From NCBI GenBank assembly GCA_037447655.1, contig JBBHKE010002744.1:1-62000 (forward strand): a stretch of DNA of 62,000 nt. Reading direction: 5' to 3'. Shown here piece after piece: positions 21,991 through 33,998 of this stretch (positions are counted from its first letter, which is position 1; each line of letters starts with the position of its first letter). Under the pieces are notes generated by a model that was not told the DNA's origin, did no database searches, and saw only the letters and a list, made by a program, of their open reading frames with translations. Position numbers and translations under genes: made by a program. Source of the DNA: Zygnema cylindricum. Taxonomy: Eukaryota; Streptophyta; Zygnematophyceae; Zygnematales; Zygnemataceae.

Positions 21991-24440
21991 CTTGAAATCC
22001 GGGTCCGCCGGATCTGCCCTAAAAAACAAAGTAAATTCTCTAAGTTTGAAGTACATAGAGACGCACCTGAGAAGTAAAAGTGTTTTCGGCAGGCGAGACG
22101 TGTCATTCTGTAAAGCTAAGATGCAAATATTATAGATTCGATATCTTCCGTTAGATTCAACCATTAGTACTGTAGAAGAAATTTTCTGCTTGTCACTGCG
22201 AGATTCAAGCTGCTCACTAAATCCGCCACTCTGTACCAGCTCACCAAAAAGGACAAAATATGACAATACGTATCACAGTACCATATCCTTCTTCGCTTCG
22301 GAAAAAGATAAGAATTTAAAATCCTATAAGATCCTCCCAAATCTGGAAGCCTAGCCCCGTTTGTCGCTTCTGTAGCAAGCTGGAAAGTAAACAGAGGGAA
22401 TTCCGTACAAAAAACTGCCATCTGAATTTCGCCGGTAGTTGATGACATCACATATGTCCTTTACCATCGACCTTTCCCTAAAGGACGATTTGATATAATT
22501 CAGTTCAGTTCACAGTTTTTAGCGTCGATCGTTGCTGCAGCAAAGTACCAAACCAATAAATTTTGCAGCTCTAGGGCCGGTACCGTGCAGTACTATACTG
22601 TACCTTTTGTAAAGGAAAAAAAAACCTTCCAGATTTGATTCCTTGAAATTCTGCCTATCGTACTCAAAAAATACTCTACTTGCCCATCTGTGAAATTCAA
22701 AGCTCCTCGCCTCGTCCTTTCCGCCTCCTTATACCAGCTCATGCAAAACGACAAAGGACTTTGGCAGCAACAACTTTGAAAAAATAAGATTGCAAAAGCC
22801 GACAATTCTATAAAATCTGGCTGGCCAGCCACTTTTGTCGCTTGTGAGTAAGCTCGGAGACACGGATATTCCGACAATAATTTACCCGACCAGAAATTTA
22901 GGGCCGGTACACCTGACCTCGACGAAGAAAAAGACAAAGCATTAACGACGCGTATTGGGAGAACATTTGTCGTTTAGCGGATGTTTCTCCAAGCTCACAG
23001 ATGTCAGAATGTCACGACTTCTCCAAGTGACAAAAGTTTGTGAGTGACGTAACGCTCCAAAATAACTGGAATAGCAGTTACCAACACAATTTATAATTTG
23101 CTATTTCCACCAATCAGATCGCATGTTTGGACAACCCTAAAAATTAATAAATTATGTCCAAATATTTTCAAATAAATGTTACAGTGCAGTATGCACTGTA
23201 TTCCCGAAAGTCCGTACATAATTATGAAAATTCCAATAAATTTTCTTTACCAGCGCGGCAACGCCAAAAATCAAACATTCAAATGGCAAACGCATTTTAG
23301 ATTGCTGTCGCCTGTCGGCTTACATGACACGTGGATGTCCGTACCGAATGACCTGTGACGTCTCCCAGCTCGCCTCTCTCCTCCTCGATCCTGCCTCGTA
23401 AATGTCGTCATCTGGGAATAGAACCTTCCTCGGACTCTCCGTCACTTGACCGTCCTGCAGCTACCATGTCCGTACAGTTACACGCTTGTACGAAGTTGTT
23501 TACCCTAATTTCCCCATTCAAGTGATTCAAGAGTTGAAGTGCGTTCTTTTCACTCCAGTAATTTGTTTTTTTCGCTCTTGTCGTCGCAAGTTCGAAATAC
23601 CGCTACCGCCAAATGACAACTTGACCAATCCCGTGAACTCCGCCCGTTAGTACGGATCACACATCCCTGCGATTCCACTACACCGCGAATCGTTATTAGT
23701 GTCAAAGTTTAAATAGTGTTGAAGAAAATTTACCGTAATTGATGCTAATTAAGAATTTTATTAAAAAAAAAAAAAAGGTGCATTCTAATTTCGGCATTAT
23801 GCTGATTTGGGAACAGCAAAAATGAAATATTCGCCGTACGATTATATACATTAATATATGTAACCGTACAAAATATTAGAAATCGTACGCCGTCGTGAAA
23901 TTTAAATATCCGTACATGTCCAGACTAGTTTACGTGTCAGACTAATCCCGTTTTTGAGCGCACGTTCCTATGAGTGCGCGTATAATTTAATTCATTTTGT
24001 GTAAAATTCTCACTTGAAGAGGTACATCAATGTACGGTCTGAAATCGACCGTACACCACACTATTTATATTTTATTGTACTTTCGGTCTTTACGCTATTT
24101 TGTACCGTACCTTAACTAACGTCAAGGAAAAATTAAAATCATGTATCCTATTTGAGGAAAAAAATCAAAATTTTAAGAACCCAAATTAGTGACTTTGACA
24201 CTAATAACGATGCGCGGTGTACTTTGTCGTTATGGGCCGTCAAAACCGCCAATCAAACCGATTCCAGGTACACTTTTCGAGACGTTTGTCGGTTTGTGCG
24301 AAATATGAATGCACTCGTACGGATGGCGTTCTTCTCGAAACCTTCATGAGTTCACATCGGTCACTTTGCTATTAATCCGTACATCGAAAACGCCAAAATC
24401 CAACGGTCAGCCGTCCACCTCCTAGACTCCCACCGACCTT
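21990..24440 (-). repeat. Interspersed repeat family X, inverted long copy with a TA-flanked insertion
   Basis: In reverse it parallels 14060-14560 then 5970-7000: 'ccaaaatccaacggtcagccgtccacctcc', the 'gtcaaaaccgcc' word, 'tcttccgttagatt' and others. It is interrupted by the element at 23681-24219. Minus-strand open frames (for example 22593-22937) are not shared by other copies and are left uncalled. Confidence 0.55.
23681..24219. mobile_element. TA-flanked (Tc1/mariner-like) miniature element, 539 bp
   Basis: The ends CACCGCGAATCGTTATTAG and its complement form a terminal repeat of about 28 bp with one mismatch (GAATCG versus GCATCG). TA lies on each side (23679-23680, 24220-24221). The related locus at about 14325-14350 shows the unoccupied TA between the same flanks, which supports a TA duplication rather than a longer one. 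It is non-coding. Confidence 0.88.
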
Positions 24441-24499
24441 TCTTCCGGGATAAGTATATATCGGCGATATCCTTTTTTTTCTTCACCACACGCCGTTTC

Positions 24500-24776
24500 A
24501 TTCCTGTCAGAGGCCGCAAACGGTCAACCGAAACCGTGACCGACCGTTAACCGACCGCCCGCGCCGGTTGCGGAACGGATTCGGTTGCCAAATTTGGGGG
24601 GTCGGGCGGATTCGGGCGGTTGATTCACAGAAAAAAAAAATCGGGTAAGGTCGGTCAAGCAAAAATCGAAAAAAAAGAAATTTTGTACTTTTTTTTCCAA
24701 CATTATTGAAATTTGTACTTTTGGTATCGTGGAAGTACGTGACATCATGATTAGCGTCGCAAATCTGACACGATAC
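24500..24776. repeat. Patch of GGTTAACCG-type words
   Basis: Dense short inverted words (cggtcaaccg, ccgttaaccgaccg, cggttgattc) resemble those at 28130-28310. Such arrays are typical of hAT subterminal regions; no terminal repeat was delimited. Confidence 0.35.
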
Positions 24777-24779
24777 TAA

Positions 24780-25645
24780 GGGCACTTTCCCATGTAACCG
24801 AAACTTTAATCTTGTAACTTTGATTATAGCGAAGATTCTCCGTACAGCTTTTAGAGCATTCTGATGTAAGCGCAAATACTTGTTACTTCAAAAAGTGACA
24901 AGCGTAGACATGTACGAAACATGTGGCAGATAAACGGTACACAAAATGAGGCGAAACTTCCACTCGGCTTCAATTTCAGACGTCCACCCGCACGCTGTAG
25001 AGTTTTTTTGACTTTGTAATGTCTGTACGCCACATTGTCGACGTGGAGGCATTGCACATGATGTTTAGGGTTTGTGATTTTATGACGTCACGCACGTCAC
25101 GCTCAACTATGACAGCGCCGACGTCACAAATTCTATACTTTCCGCCATGGTTTTTCGATTGTTTTTTTTGTCTTTTCTTACTCTACTTGCCATCAAAATA
25201 CGCCCAAAGATAGTAAAAAGAAACCGTTTTCAGAGATCTTTCATTTGATACCATTACAAACGTGTTTCGTTGCCAGAATTGTGAGATAGACGCAGTAGTG
25301 GGAGAGGGAGAGAGAGAGAGAGGCGCTTTCACGGACTTCGCTTTTGCGAAATGGCGTCCGTTGGTCAAGACCCCTCCACGGCTCCTGTACGGAAAATAAC
25401 GCACGGAAAAAACGCACACAAAAAAGTCACGCACAGGCTGGAAACGCGCAATGGTTTTTTTTTTGTACTCCGTGCACAAATATTGTCAAAAACTTCCGAC
25501 ACGTGCGACAAAATCTGCCTATTTGCTCACCTCATGGAACTATATTTAAAATCACCTCGCGAGGTGATTTTAAATATAGTTTGATGATGTGAATGGACGC
25601 GAAAGTGGGTCGAAACGCGCTAGACGACAAACAATTCGTACATGA
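24780..25645 (-). mobile_element. PIF/Harbinger-like element (GGGCACTTTCCCATGT family), inverted, one end lost
   Basis: TAA-GGGCACTTTCCCATGTAACCG at 24777 onward equals the right end of the 12216 element in reverse. Similarity continues to 'gtgggtcgaaacgcgctagacgacaaac' (about 25605-25632) and then stops before the other terminus. It contains a 44-bp perfect palindrome. Confidence 0.8.
25538..25581. repeat. Perfect 44-bp palindrome, core TCACCTCGCGAGGTGA
   Basis: Exact symmetry about 25559/25560 with arms aactatatttaaaatcacctcg and the complement. It is longer and cleaner than the equivalent at 12435-12460, so symmetry has been kept or re-created here. Confidence 0.97.
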
Positions 25646-26099
25646 TCAATTTCGTACATGCGCATATTTTAGTGTGAAGATGTTATGCGCTGACATTTAT
25701 TACAAAGCAGTTTAAAAATTAGAGTTAATGATAAATTATAATAAATATTTTTTTTGGAAAAAACTGAAATTCCCAATTAGCGAAAATAACGCTAATTGTT
25801 TCATTACGCTAATAACGATTCACGGTGTAGTCATTTTTAGTTAATAAATCAGCGGAAATCAAATTAGTACGTAAATTTCCCACGACAAATCCTAAATATT
25901 AGCTTACTCACATGATTCAAATAATAAATCGATAAATTTAATTGCTATTTAAGTTAGAGAAACTTGACCATAATTCAAACAAAACCTAGTCATACACCAA
26001 AATGGAGAAAAGTATTCTCGCTTCTCTTAAAACTAGAATCCAAAACGAACTTTAAAAATAAAAAAATGGTGAAATTGCTTAGTATTAGCTAGGGAAAGA

Positions 26100-27323
26100 A
26101 AGCAGGGCCACTTCAAGTTGTTGGAAAAAAATTGAACATGTCTATGAAACTAAAACATCAAACAAATATATAGTAAAGGGGGGAGGTTTTGTGGCTTCTA
26201 ATACATGTTTCATAGTTTATCAATACAAGTCAACAAACAGTACTTCAACAATTAACACTCACACATGTTCAGCTTTGGATGACACGGATAGTTCTAGAGG
26301 ACTTCTTCGTAAGTTTCTTTCAAAAACGGAGGCGAAAACGAGTGACCGAAAAAAAATGCAAAAATGGTGGCGTTGATGTGTTGCGAGGACCTTCGACCAT
26401 TTTCGATGGTCAGCGGTTCAAGTATGATTCATTTTGAATTCCATTTAGGATGGCTTTAATATAAATGCCATTATAACTTGTTTTGTTAATAAATTTATAT
26501 TTTTGAGCTTCATCACTATTTTTTCATCTATAATTTATATTGTACGCTTATTTTTATTTGATTTGTCATGATGTTGTTTTGGTATAAACCTTATTTATTG
26601 ATCATGGTTAGTAATTATATGATAATTTTTTTTTTTTTGTTCCCAGGTTTTCAAGCATTTTGTCAAGCATTATTTGATGTTGGTGTTTTGTCCAACAAAA
26701 GGCTTGACATGGACCAGCTATTCCCGTCCGTCAATAGCGTAAAACACTACATTATATCTTCTGCCAAAGATAATCGTAGTTTGATCATCCCAAAACTTAA
26801 AGAAAATATTGAGAACAATATTTTTTTCGCATTTACGACCGATCTCTAGACCAAGACAATAAAAAGAACCTCATTCATGTCAATAACCGCTCATTTTATT
26901 GACAAAGAATTTAAACTTTATCCACGGACGTTTCAAGTCGATCATTTTCCGGAGGAAAAACATACCGAGAGCGATGGCGAAAATGAGGTTCTTATTACCA
27001 CCGACAAAAAAATGCTCGTTAACGACGAAATTAAACGTTATTTTGATTTAAAACTTACCAACAACAATAGATTGAACTTTAACATACTTGAATGGTGGAA
27101 AAAATAAATAAATGTACGTGCGAAAGATGGAGGATTTCCTATTCTAGCCGATGTTGTTAGATCTTTTTTAGCTATTCCGACTTCTTACTTCATATCCGAA
27201 TGCAATTTTTCGGATGCCGGGAACACGATAACAAAGAAGAGGAGCTCACTAGCGATTGAAATTGTTAGTGATCTTTTGTGTGTTAGATCCAACCGAGAAT
27301 ATAAGAGTTACACGCTAAATTAG
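26100..27323 (+). pseudogene. hAT transposase remnant with BED finger, intron and hATC domain
   Basis: A BED-like N terminus (CWKKIEHVYE, then FIVYQYKSTNSTSTINTHTC at about 26110-26270) is followed, after a frame change near 26375, by CCEDLRPFSMVSGS. A GT-AG intron at 26422-26646 joins this to FQAFCQALFDVG, the usual continuation in this transposase group. Then come SAKDNRSLIIPKLKENIE and FAFTTDL-stop. The core is largely deleted. The C-terminal hATC part is clear: LNFNILEWWKK, FPILADVVRSFLAIPTSYFI, SECNFSDAGN, KKRSSLAIE. It is non-functional because of stops at 26847 and 27105 and the internal deletion. It differs from the 9.8-kb pseudogene in sequence, so it is a separate hAT lineage. Confidence 0.87.
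26422..26646 (+). other. Probable spliceosomal intron in the hAT transposase remnant
   Basis: The donor AA|GTATGA follows the conserved RPFS-MV-G-S block; the acceptor is a T-run then TTCCCAG. Splicing joins ...VSGS to SFQAFCQALFDVG, restoring the spacing of the family. Length is 225 bp. Confidence 0.75.
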
Positions 27324-27605
27324 GAACAAATCTCTTGAAGGAGGTGACTGTCGAAGAAATAAAATATTCGTACAGGGAGATTGAAAAAGACAAAATGGTA
27401 AAAAGAAAAGGTACACGAGCTGTTTTTTTGCAAAGGGAGATGTACCACTACACCACTAATTGTTATCAGTGTTAATAAGTCGCTACTACTTATAACCAAA
27501 AAAAACAACATATAGTTAACAACATTATTTAAAGATGTGGACTATAATGTGCCACGTCTCCTTTAATTAAATAGTATTATTAATCTTAATTTTCCATTAA
27601 CACTA

Positions 27606-28090
27606 CACCGCGAATCGTAATTAGCATTATTAACGCTAATTGCGTCACCACGAATTTTAACCCAAAAACCTTAAAAAGAATAAACAACTCTAATTTTTTC
27701 TTTACATTATTTAAGGTACTTTTTGGATCAACGTTAGCAACTCAGTATAGTGTCGTTTTAAATAGTGTGGCTTAAGATCGTTGTCTGACCGTACAAAACT
27801 GTACCGTATTAACGAAAAAAGTACAAAAAATGATTTAATACATGCCGTCATGATGTAACTGCGTTTTCACAAACCGCGTAGTGCAAACGTCATAATGACG
27901 GGAAATTGTACGTTTGCGAGATTCTGTATGTGTACCTAAAAGATATTCAAAGCGGATAATTATTACGGAAAGAAACCCAAATTAGAGTTATTGACAAACT
28001 AGAGTAAAACTTTTTTTTGAAAAAACGAGAAAACACAAATTATAATGGATAACATTAATTATTTATTTACGATAATTACGATTCTTGGTG
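27606..28090. mobile_element. TA-flanked (Tc1/mariner-like) miniature element, 485 bp
   Basis: The left end CACCGCGAATCGTAATTAG and right end 'taattacgattcttggtg' are complementary with two mismatches, each bounded by TA (27604-27605, 28091-28092). An older partial end of the same kind (CACCACTAATTGTTATCAG) lies just upstream near 27450. Confidence 0.8.
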
Positions 28091-28092
28091 TA

Positions 28093-28930
28093 ATAAATGC
28101 TTAACGCTAATAACAACGAGCGTTGTAATTTTGTACCTTTTCGGTTACTGGAGGGTACGGTTAGTCGCGAAAAATCGAGTTTCGGTTAACTTTTATTATC
28201 GTAAACGCCGGTCGGTTAACGGTTAACAATTTTGGAGCGTGACATAACCCGGTTTAGCGTCGGTTATTCAGATTTTGAAAAAAAAAACGGTCGATTTCGG
28301 TTATGTAAAATTTTGACTTTTGCGACCTCAGACATAAAATCATAGATACTACATGAATGTTGCAATGCGTATAATCTGCGATATAATAGTTTTTGGCTTT
28401 TTGCAAGTGTAAACCTAAGCGAAAAGCTTCACCGCCCATCGTTGTTAGGGTTAACAACACTAATTCTGTTACGACTATTTTTGGCCAAAAATCACAAAAT
28501 AGAGTTAACAACGTTATTTAAGGAAATGGACCAAAATCCGCCACGTCAACTTGCACTAAATTAGTATTATTAATTCTAATTTCGCATTTACACCAATTTT
28601 TATTTAACCCTAATAATAATAGGCGGTTGTTGTTTCCCAACGAGTAAAACCGATCTAACAATCCCATGTATATAGTTTTGCAATACGGTTTTAAGTACGC
28701 TTTAGTACGCTATCCATTTGCACGTGCATTCTATTACTATGTTATATCGTACCTATATGTTGCGAAATAAATATTGGTTGAAAGCAAAATATTGCCAATA
28801 ATACAACGGTCAAATATTAAAAACTACACCGTGTATCGCTATTAGGGTTAATTCATTGTTAATAGTTCATTATTAGAGAACACCAAAGAGAAAGAGGAGA
28901 TTAAAGAAAACGCTGTCAAAAAGAAAGTTA
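28093..28930. other. Mosaic of eroded element ends
   Basis: Contains a second right end ('aacaacgagcgttgta', about 28110-28125), a GGTTAACGG-rich patch (28140-28290) like that at 24500, several 'attagtattattaattctaat' stretches, and another left end (CACCGTGTATCGCTATTAG, about 28829). No coding potential is seen. Confidence 0.4.
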
Positions 28931-28974
28931 CTAACAACAAAGAGAAGGTTGATAAGCCTACCCAACCAACATTC

Positions 28975-29690
28975 AACCAACTCCTCTGAAACAAGCGATT
29001 AGGCTATCTCCACACTGACGCAATGAAGAAACTGATCGCAAACAACATGGTTAATGGAATAGATCTTACCTCTGTTTAATATTCCAAAGAACCTTGCCAT
29101 GGCTGCGAGATGGGAAAATCCCATCGTCTTCTATTTCCCAAATCCGGAGAAACGAGGGATACTCGCCCACTCAAACTAATTCACTCTGATGTATGGGGCC
29201 CACCAAGGGTACCCTCATCGAGTAGGAGAAGATAGTCACCTTTATCGATGGCTACTCCTAGATGACTCACACGTACCTACTCCAACAAAACAATAAGGTG
29301 TTTGAGAAATTTAAAGCATTCAAAACAATGGCTAAGAAGAAGCACAATACAAAACTTAAGTGCTTAAAGAGTGACAATAGAGGCGAATATTTGTCGGCGA
29401 AGTTTTAAAGGTTTCTCACCTCAGAAGGGATCGAAGACCATTTGACAGAACTCAGAACTGTGCTAAAAAATGGTGTGGCAGAGCGCATGAATCGAACTCT
29501 TTTGGAAATGCCACGGAGCATGATGGGGACACACACTGTCAGCTCTTGATTTTAGGGAGAAGCAATTTGCACATCAACATATCTCAAAAACCGATGCATA
29601 ATGAGGGCGTTTGAGAACCCAACCCCATTGGAAAAGTGGCATGGTATGCGTCCTAACCAATTGCAATTCTGTGTCCTCCATTCGACTACA
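28975..29690 (+). pseudogene. Ty1/copia integrase remnant
   Basis: Frames with many stops retain, in order, LHTDAMKKLIANNMVNGI and CHGCEMGKSHRLLFPKS (GAG-pre-integrase/zinc-binding region), KLIHSDVWGPP (first catalytic Asp), KCLKSDNRGEYLSAKF (second Asp) and KNGVAERMNRTLLEM (catalytic Glu). The Asp-Asp-Glu triad order and spacing identify a Pseudoviridae (copia) integrase. The rest of the element is not attached. It is non-functional. Confidence 0.85.
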
Positions 29691-29829
29691 GAATTCAAGA
29701 AGCCTCTAGGTAGTTTTTTAACCAACCCACTTTCAGCCACAACCACTGCTGCCCAAGCAAACAAATTGACAATCTGAATACACCGTTGTGACGTCTAGAC
29801 TTCCCTAAGTCCGTAGCAAAAAGAATCAA

Positions 29830-31110
29830 TGAAAACGACCAACCAGTCGATAAGTTATGAGGCGCCAAAGATAACAAGTTTATACAAAACTCTCTAAGAG
29901 AGAGAGGTGCCTATGTACTAAATTCCCTAAGTCCTAAACCCCTCTCACAACCCCTATCTACTGACGTAGGAATCAATCACACGACTGTAGAGTACAAAAA
30001 GGTACTACGGCCGATGTACTTTCTGTACAGCTTGTATACAGCAAGGCCATTGGATGGACGCGTGTCTTCGTCTCACTCGTTCTTATGCTTTCCGAGATTC
30101 CTGTAACTCTAACCTCCATAGGTCCTCAAAGTAGGCAGTTCACACGAAGTCTCTAGGATAACCCTGACCCTTTTGTGTTTCAGTAACATTAACTGCCACT
30201 CTGGCAGACAAAAACTTTGACCATGTTCACTCTGTGAAGGCAAGACTCCCATGAGTCGATAGCAAAAAGAATCTTTGAATTTGCTCCCCTGAGCGGTAAG
30301 TTATGGTGGGTCAAAGTTGACCTTTTGTACAGAAGCTCTCTCGGAGAGAGGATCCTATCTACCAAAATTTTATAAGTCCTATCTCTCTCTAAAACTCTAT
30401 CTATTGACATACGACACCAATCACAATACTGTGTCGTACACAAAGGTACAGGTGCGGTGTACTTTCTATACAGACATTGTACGACATTGCTAAAAAGTCG
30501 ACACATGTCATATCTGGACTCGTTCGTGGTATTCCTGGAGATGCCACAATCCAATGAGGTTTTGCCGCGTGTCAATCGATGTGGCGGTGATCGCAAACCG
30601 TCAGAATCCTATTACGGGATCACAGCATCCTTCGCGGCTGTCCGATCAAAACCGGGTTTCAATCATAACCGTCATAAATACTTGCGCGATATTTGTTTCG
30701 ATGTCGAAACAAAATACGCGGATTTCGTTTCGGAACCATACGGTACTCCGTACTTTACAAAATTGAATCTATGCATGACATATATAGTTGCCGTTAAATG
30801 AATTAGTTCACGTCTTGCTATTTAAATATTTGTCAAACCCTATATACATTAGCATCGATCATAGACTTGAAGGATAAAGCTAACCGCTACCGGCTAACTT
30901 CACGGACAGCAGGTACCAAGATCAAATCCTAGGTCCGTCAAGTATCCTTTTAGTAAACCTACTAAAAAACAACTGCTTGTAACAAGCAGCCATGGCTCTA
31001 TCTCCCTCTTCAACCTTTACTATGGGACAAGTGGAGCCAAGAGAGGAGTTACAAGCAAAACTTCTGGCTTTTTCTGATTTTATCTTTGACAAAACCCAGA
31101 AATAATAAAA
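29830..31110 (-). repeat. Copia-type LTR-like region with an internal duplication
   Basis: Lies downstream, on the minus strand, of the copia RNase H fragment and matches 54400-55440 in the opposite orientation (shared stretches around 30840-30960 versus 54540-54680). In minus reading an LTR-like start TGCTAATGTATATAGGG (about 30855) parallels TGTTACGATATATTAGG at about 54641. The TATA-like TTGTATAAACT occurs near 29895. A ~300-bp block is present twice (about 29840-30170 and 30210-30490). Exact LTR limits are not resolved. Confidence 0.55.
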
Positions 31111-31219
31111 GAACCTTTAATTTTACACTCCGCTTATTTTCTAGTCATTCTTTAATTTAAGACCACTGTTCTCCCTGCAGAAAATTAGTTTAGGGGAAGG
31201 CACAGGTTTGGTCCTCATA

Positions 31220-32104
31220 TCTACTACCATTTCACTATCTGGTTTATACTCCAAACTGATTATCTTGTTTTTCTACTTTCTCCCTAACGAAGCTAAGTCT
31301 AATGCCCATGTATTTGGCTTTAAAGTGATGTTTAGGATTGGCAGAAATGGTAATGGCTTCCTGATTATCACAAAACACCTTTTGGACACCACTGTTAAGA
31401 TGACCAAGCTCACCAAAAAAAGACTTGACCCACATTAATTCTTTTACAGTAGAGCAAGAAGCCATGTACTAAGCCTCCTTGGTTGACTGAGCAATAACCT
31501 TTTGCTCCTTGTTGCTCCAGCAGCAAGCCCCATCACCCACATACAATACATATCAAGACGTGCATCTCCTCATAGGAGCATCCCCATAGCTAGCATCACT
31601 CCAAGTGGTGATGTGAGTATTGTTCCCACCCAAAGGCAACCATAGATCTCTAGTCCATATGAGATATCTAAGGACTCTCTTAGCTGCCTCCCAATCCTTC
31701 GTAGTGGGAGCATTCAGACTCCTACTTAGTACTCATACAACTGTGGCTATGTCCGGCTGGGTACAATTCATGAAATATATTAGGCTGCCCACTACTTACC
31801 AATAACGAATTGTCTGCATAAATCTTTTCTCTTCTGGGATTTCCTCATCATCCAAGATTATAACTCCCTTTTCCACACTCCCTTCACTTCCCTTCTTTAG
31901 TTCTATTCGAGTGGTACGACTATTAGCCTTGTCCATTTGGAATCTCTCTAACATGTTTCCAATGTCTTTCTTCTGAGTTAATCTCATAATCTTTCTATCT
32001 TTTTCTCTCTCTACCTGAATTCCCAAAATATACCTTGCTTCTCCCATATCCTTCATCTCAAATCTTCCTTGCATCCCCCATTTCTTTCTCCTCCTCTGCA
32101 AGGT
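31220..32104 (-). pseudogene. Ty1/copia reverse transcriptase C-terminus and RNase H
   Basis: Minus-strand frames give MQGRFEMKDMGEARYILGIQ, IGNMLERFQMDKANSR, YLMYFMNCTQPDIATVV, then RNase H blocks WSDASYGDAPMRRC, MASCSTVKELMWVKSFFGEL and VFCDNQEAITISANPKHHFK. These are standard Pseudoviridae landmarks. The N-terminal two-thirds of the polymerase is missing: similarity begins abruptly at about 32104, where the proline-rich ORF joins. Stops (for example at 31796) show decay. Confidence 0.88.
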
Positions 32105-33998
32105 TGGTGAAACGGGGAGATGATTGTCCGATGGGACTAACTAACTGAACCAGTGAAATGACCCCTGGATCCGCGTCAGGTGGCTCGGAGCCACCTCCTG
32201 CTCCTTTATACCCAAGGGAGGCCCGTTCCTCCCGGCGAACTGTTTCCACCGAGGGAATGTGGAGAATAGGTTTTATTGCCGGTGGTCCTGGAGGGATTGG
32301 TGGAGAAGGGCATGGAGATGACCGAGGATTACAAGGGAAAGGTGTCTGTCTCTGTGTACGCCTTCTGGAGGTTTCTGGTGGAGGAGTTCTTTCGGTGGAA
32401 TCGGGAGAACGTTGGTGAGGAGGAGAGTATGCCGCAACGTCGTACTTGTAGGGTAAGACAGGTGGTCTCGGTGACCCACGGACTACAGCGGCCGGAGAAA
32501 CAGAAGGCGAAGGAGAGGATGCCTGAGGTGGAGATGGAGGAGGAGTGGAAAGCCCGAGGGAGATGTGTTGTCTCTGGTCGGGTTGTAATAGTACCACAGC
32601 CTCCGCAGTTGAAGACCCAGCCACTAAGACAACAGTAGGACGCTCACTGGAGGCGGCTGCAACGTTATCCGGTAAATCTGCACCCATCCCCTTTTTGTTG
32701 GGTACTGTTTTTTCCCCCCCTTCCCGCTGAAGAGGAGACTCCGGTCTAAGTTCCGAAGAAATCCCGGGAGCTGGATTCTCCGTAGGGGTTGTCTGCAGTG
32801 TAGGTTGTCTCTCACCAAAGGGACGTGTCTCTCTAGGAGGAGCTACCTGTCCACTAAGGATCCCTCCTGATATTCGCCTAGCCTCCCTTATGAGGAGCAA
32901 TTCCTGTTCGAGGGCCCTCTTCCTTTCTTCTTCAAGAGCTTCCCAATCGATGGTGACGGGTCCAGCCCCCGCCGTAGCCTGACTCTAGGATCGCAAGATA
33001 TCAACCAGTTTTTGTGTACTGCTCACCACCCCTGAGAGATCCGCAATCCCCAAACCCGGTACCTCGAGATTGGTGGGTCTAGAACGCCACAACCCCTCTG
33101 ATGGTCGAACCGCCAGTGTAGAAGGAGACTTTGAGCTCGGAGAGGTGGTTTCGGAAGGGAAGAGCGGTTCCGCTTTAGGTCGGGGAGCGAACCTGCCCTT
33201 GCGGTCCCGATGATCGAACGTGTACCCCTTCTTTGGCTTGGATAACCCTCGCTTGCTGGTCCCTTCCCCAACTCGTGTCCGAGGGACCGCCCCGCCGTGA
33301 GCCGGCCTGCTTGTTGCGGTGTCCTAAGATGGGGCGGGTTAGTGGTAGAATGTTGATTGTCCTCCCTGTTGCTCCGGTACGGAGGTTGGGGAGTCACTCT
33401 CGGATGAACTGCTGAGTATCTCCACTACACCTCCCACTGGGCGTACCACTCTGGCTCGATCTGACTTGGCTACCCACTGCATCAACTCCTTCTTAACCTT
33501 CAGCTCATGGAGATCATGAAGGGCTAAGATTTCTTTGCGACCTGGCCGGTTAGGATCGGTCAAGATCTTAGGATCCATTTAATTTCTGGTATCGGTGCCT
33601 TTGATCGGGTATAGCGACCGATCTCGGGGAGGTGACCAGGGACCGCTTCCTTGTGGGCCAACCCCTTTCTACGGCTTTTAGGGGATAAGGGCGGCCTCTC
33701 CGCCTTCTCCGAAGCCCTAGCTCTGACCGACTCGGACAACGTCGAGAAATTCTCGGGGGAAAAGATAGGTGGAGGTGGAGGAGAGAGTCTCCCCTTTGGT
33801 TGCGTAGGAGGAGTGTCGACCGTAACCTCCCGGGCATTTCTCCCTTAAGAAACCGCTCTATGTGTACAGGTGAGCCAAAGGGGGGTGCTCCCTTGGGCAC
33901 CTGTGACTCTTCCTCCTGGGCCACCGCTTCCTGCCTCTTCGCTCGTCTGATCTGACCCCCGGAAGATCCTTATCCTGGACTTCTCCTCCCCCCATAGC
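32105..33998 (-). pseudogene. GC-rich, proline-rich decayed ORF of unknown identity
   Basis: On the minus strand one frame runs from ATG at about 33578 to about 32105 (~490 codons) with three in-frame stops (about 33339, 33326 and 32985); a shifted frame continues upstream to a possible ATG near 33995. The product would be rich in Pro, Ser, Arg and Glu, with a charged stretch IDWEALEEERKRALEQELLL, then low-complexity PPPSPPQASSPSPSVSP. It is clearly more GC-rich than its surroundings. No CCHC, protease, polymerase or integrase motif is seen. Position just upstream of a copia RT fragment, same strand, suggests a gag or linker region of a retroelement, but I do not recognise it; a captured host exon is possible. 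Confidence 0.5.

Noticed and set aside
32058-32900. The 280-codon open frame read as one protein reaching into the copia RT
   Set aside because: Its last ~13 codons are the copia RT sequence in the wrong frame; the real junction is near 32104.
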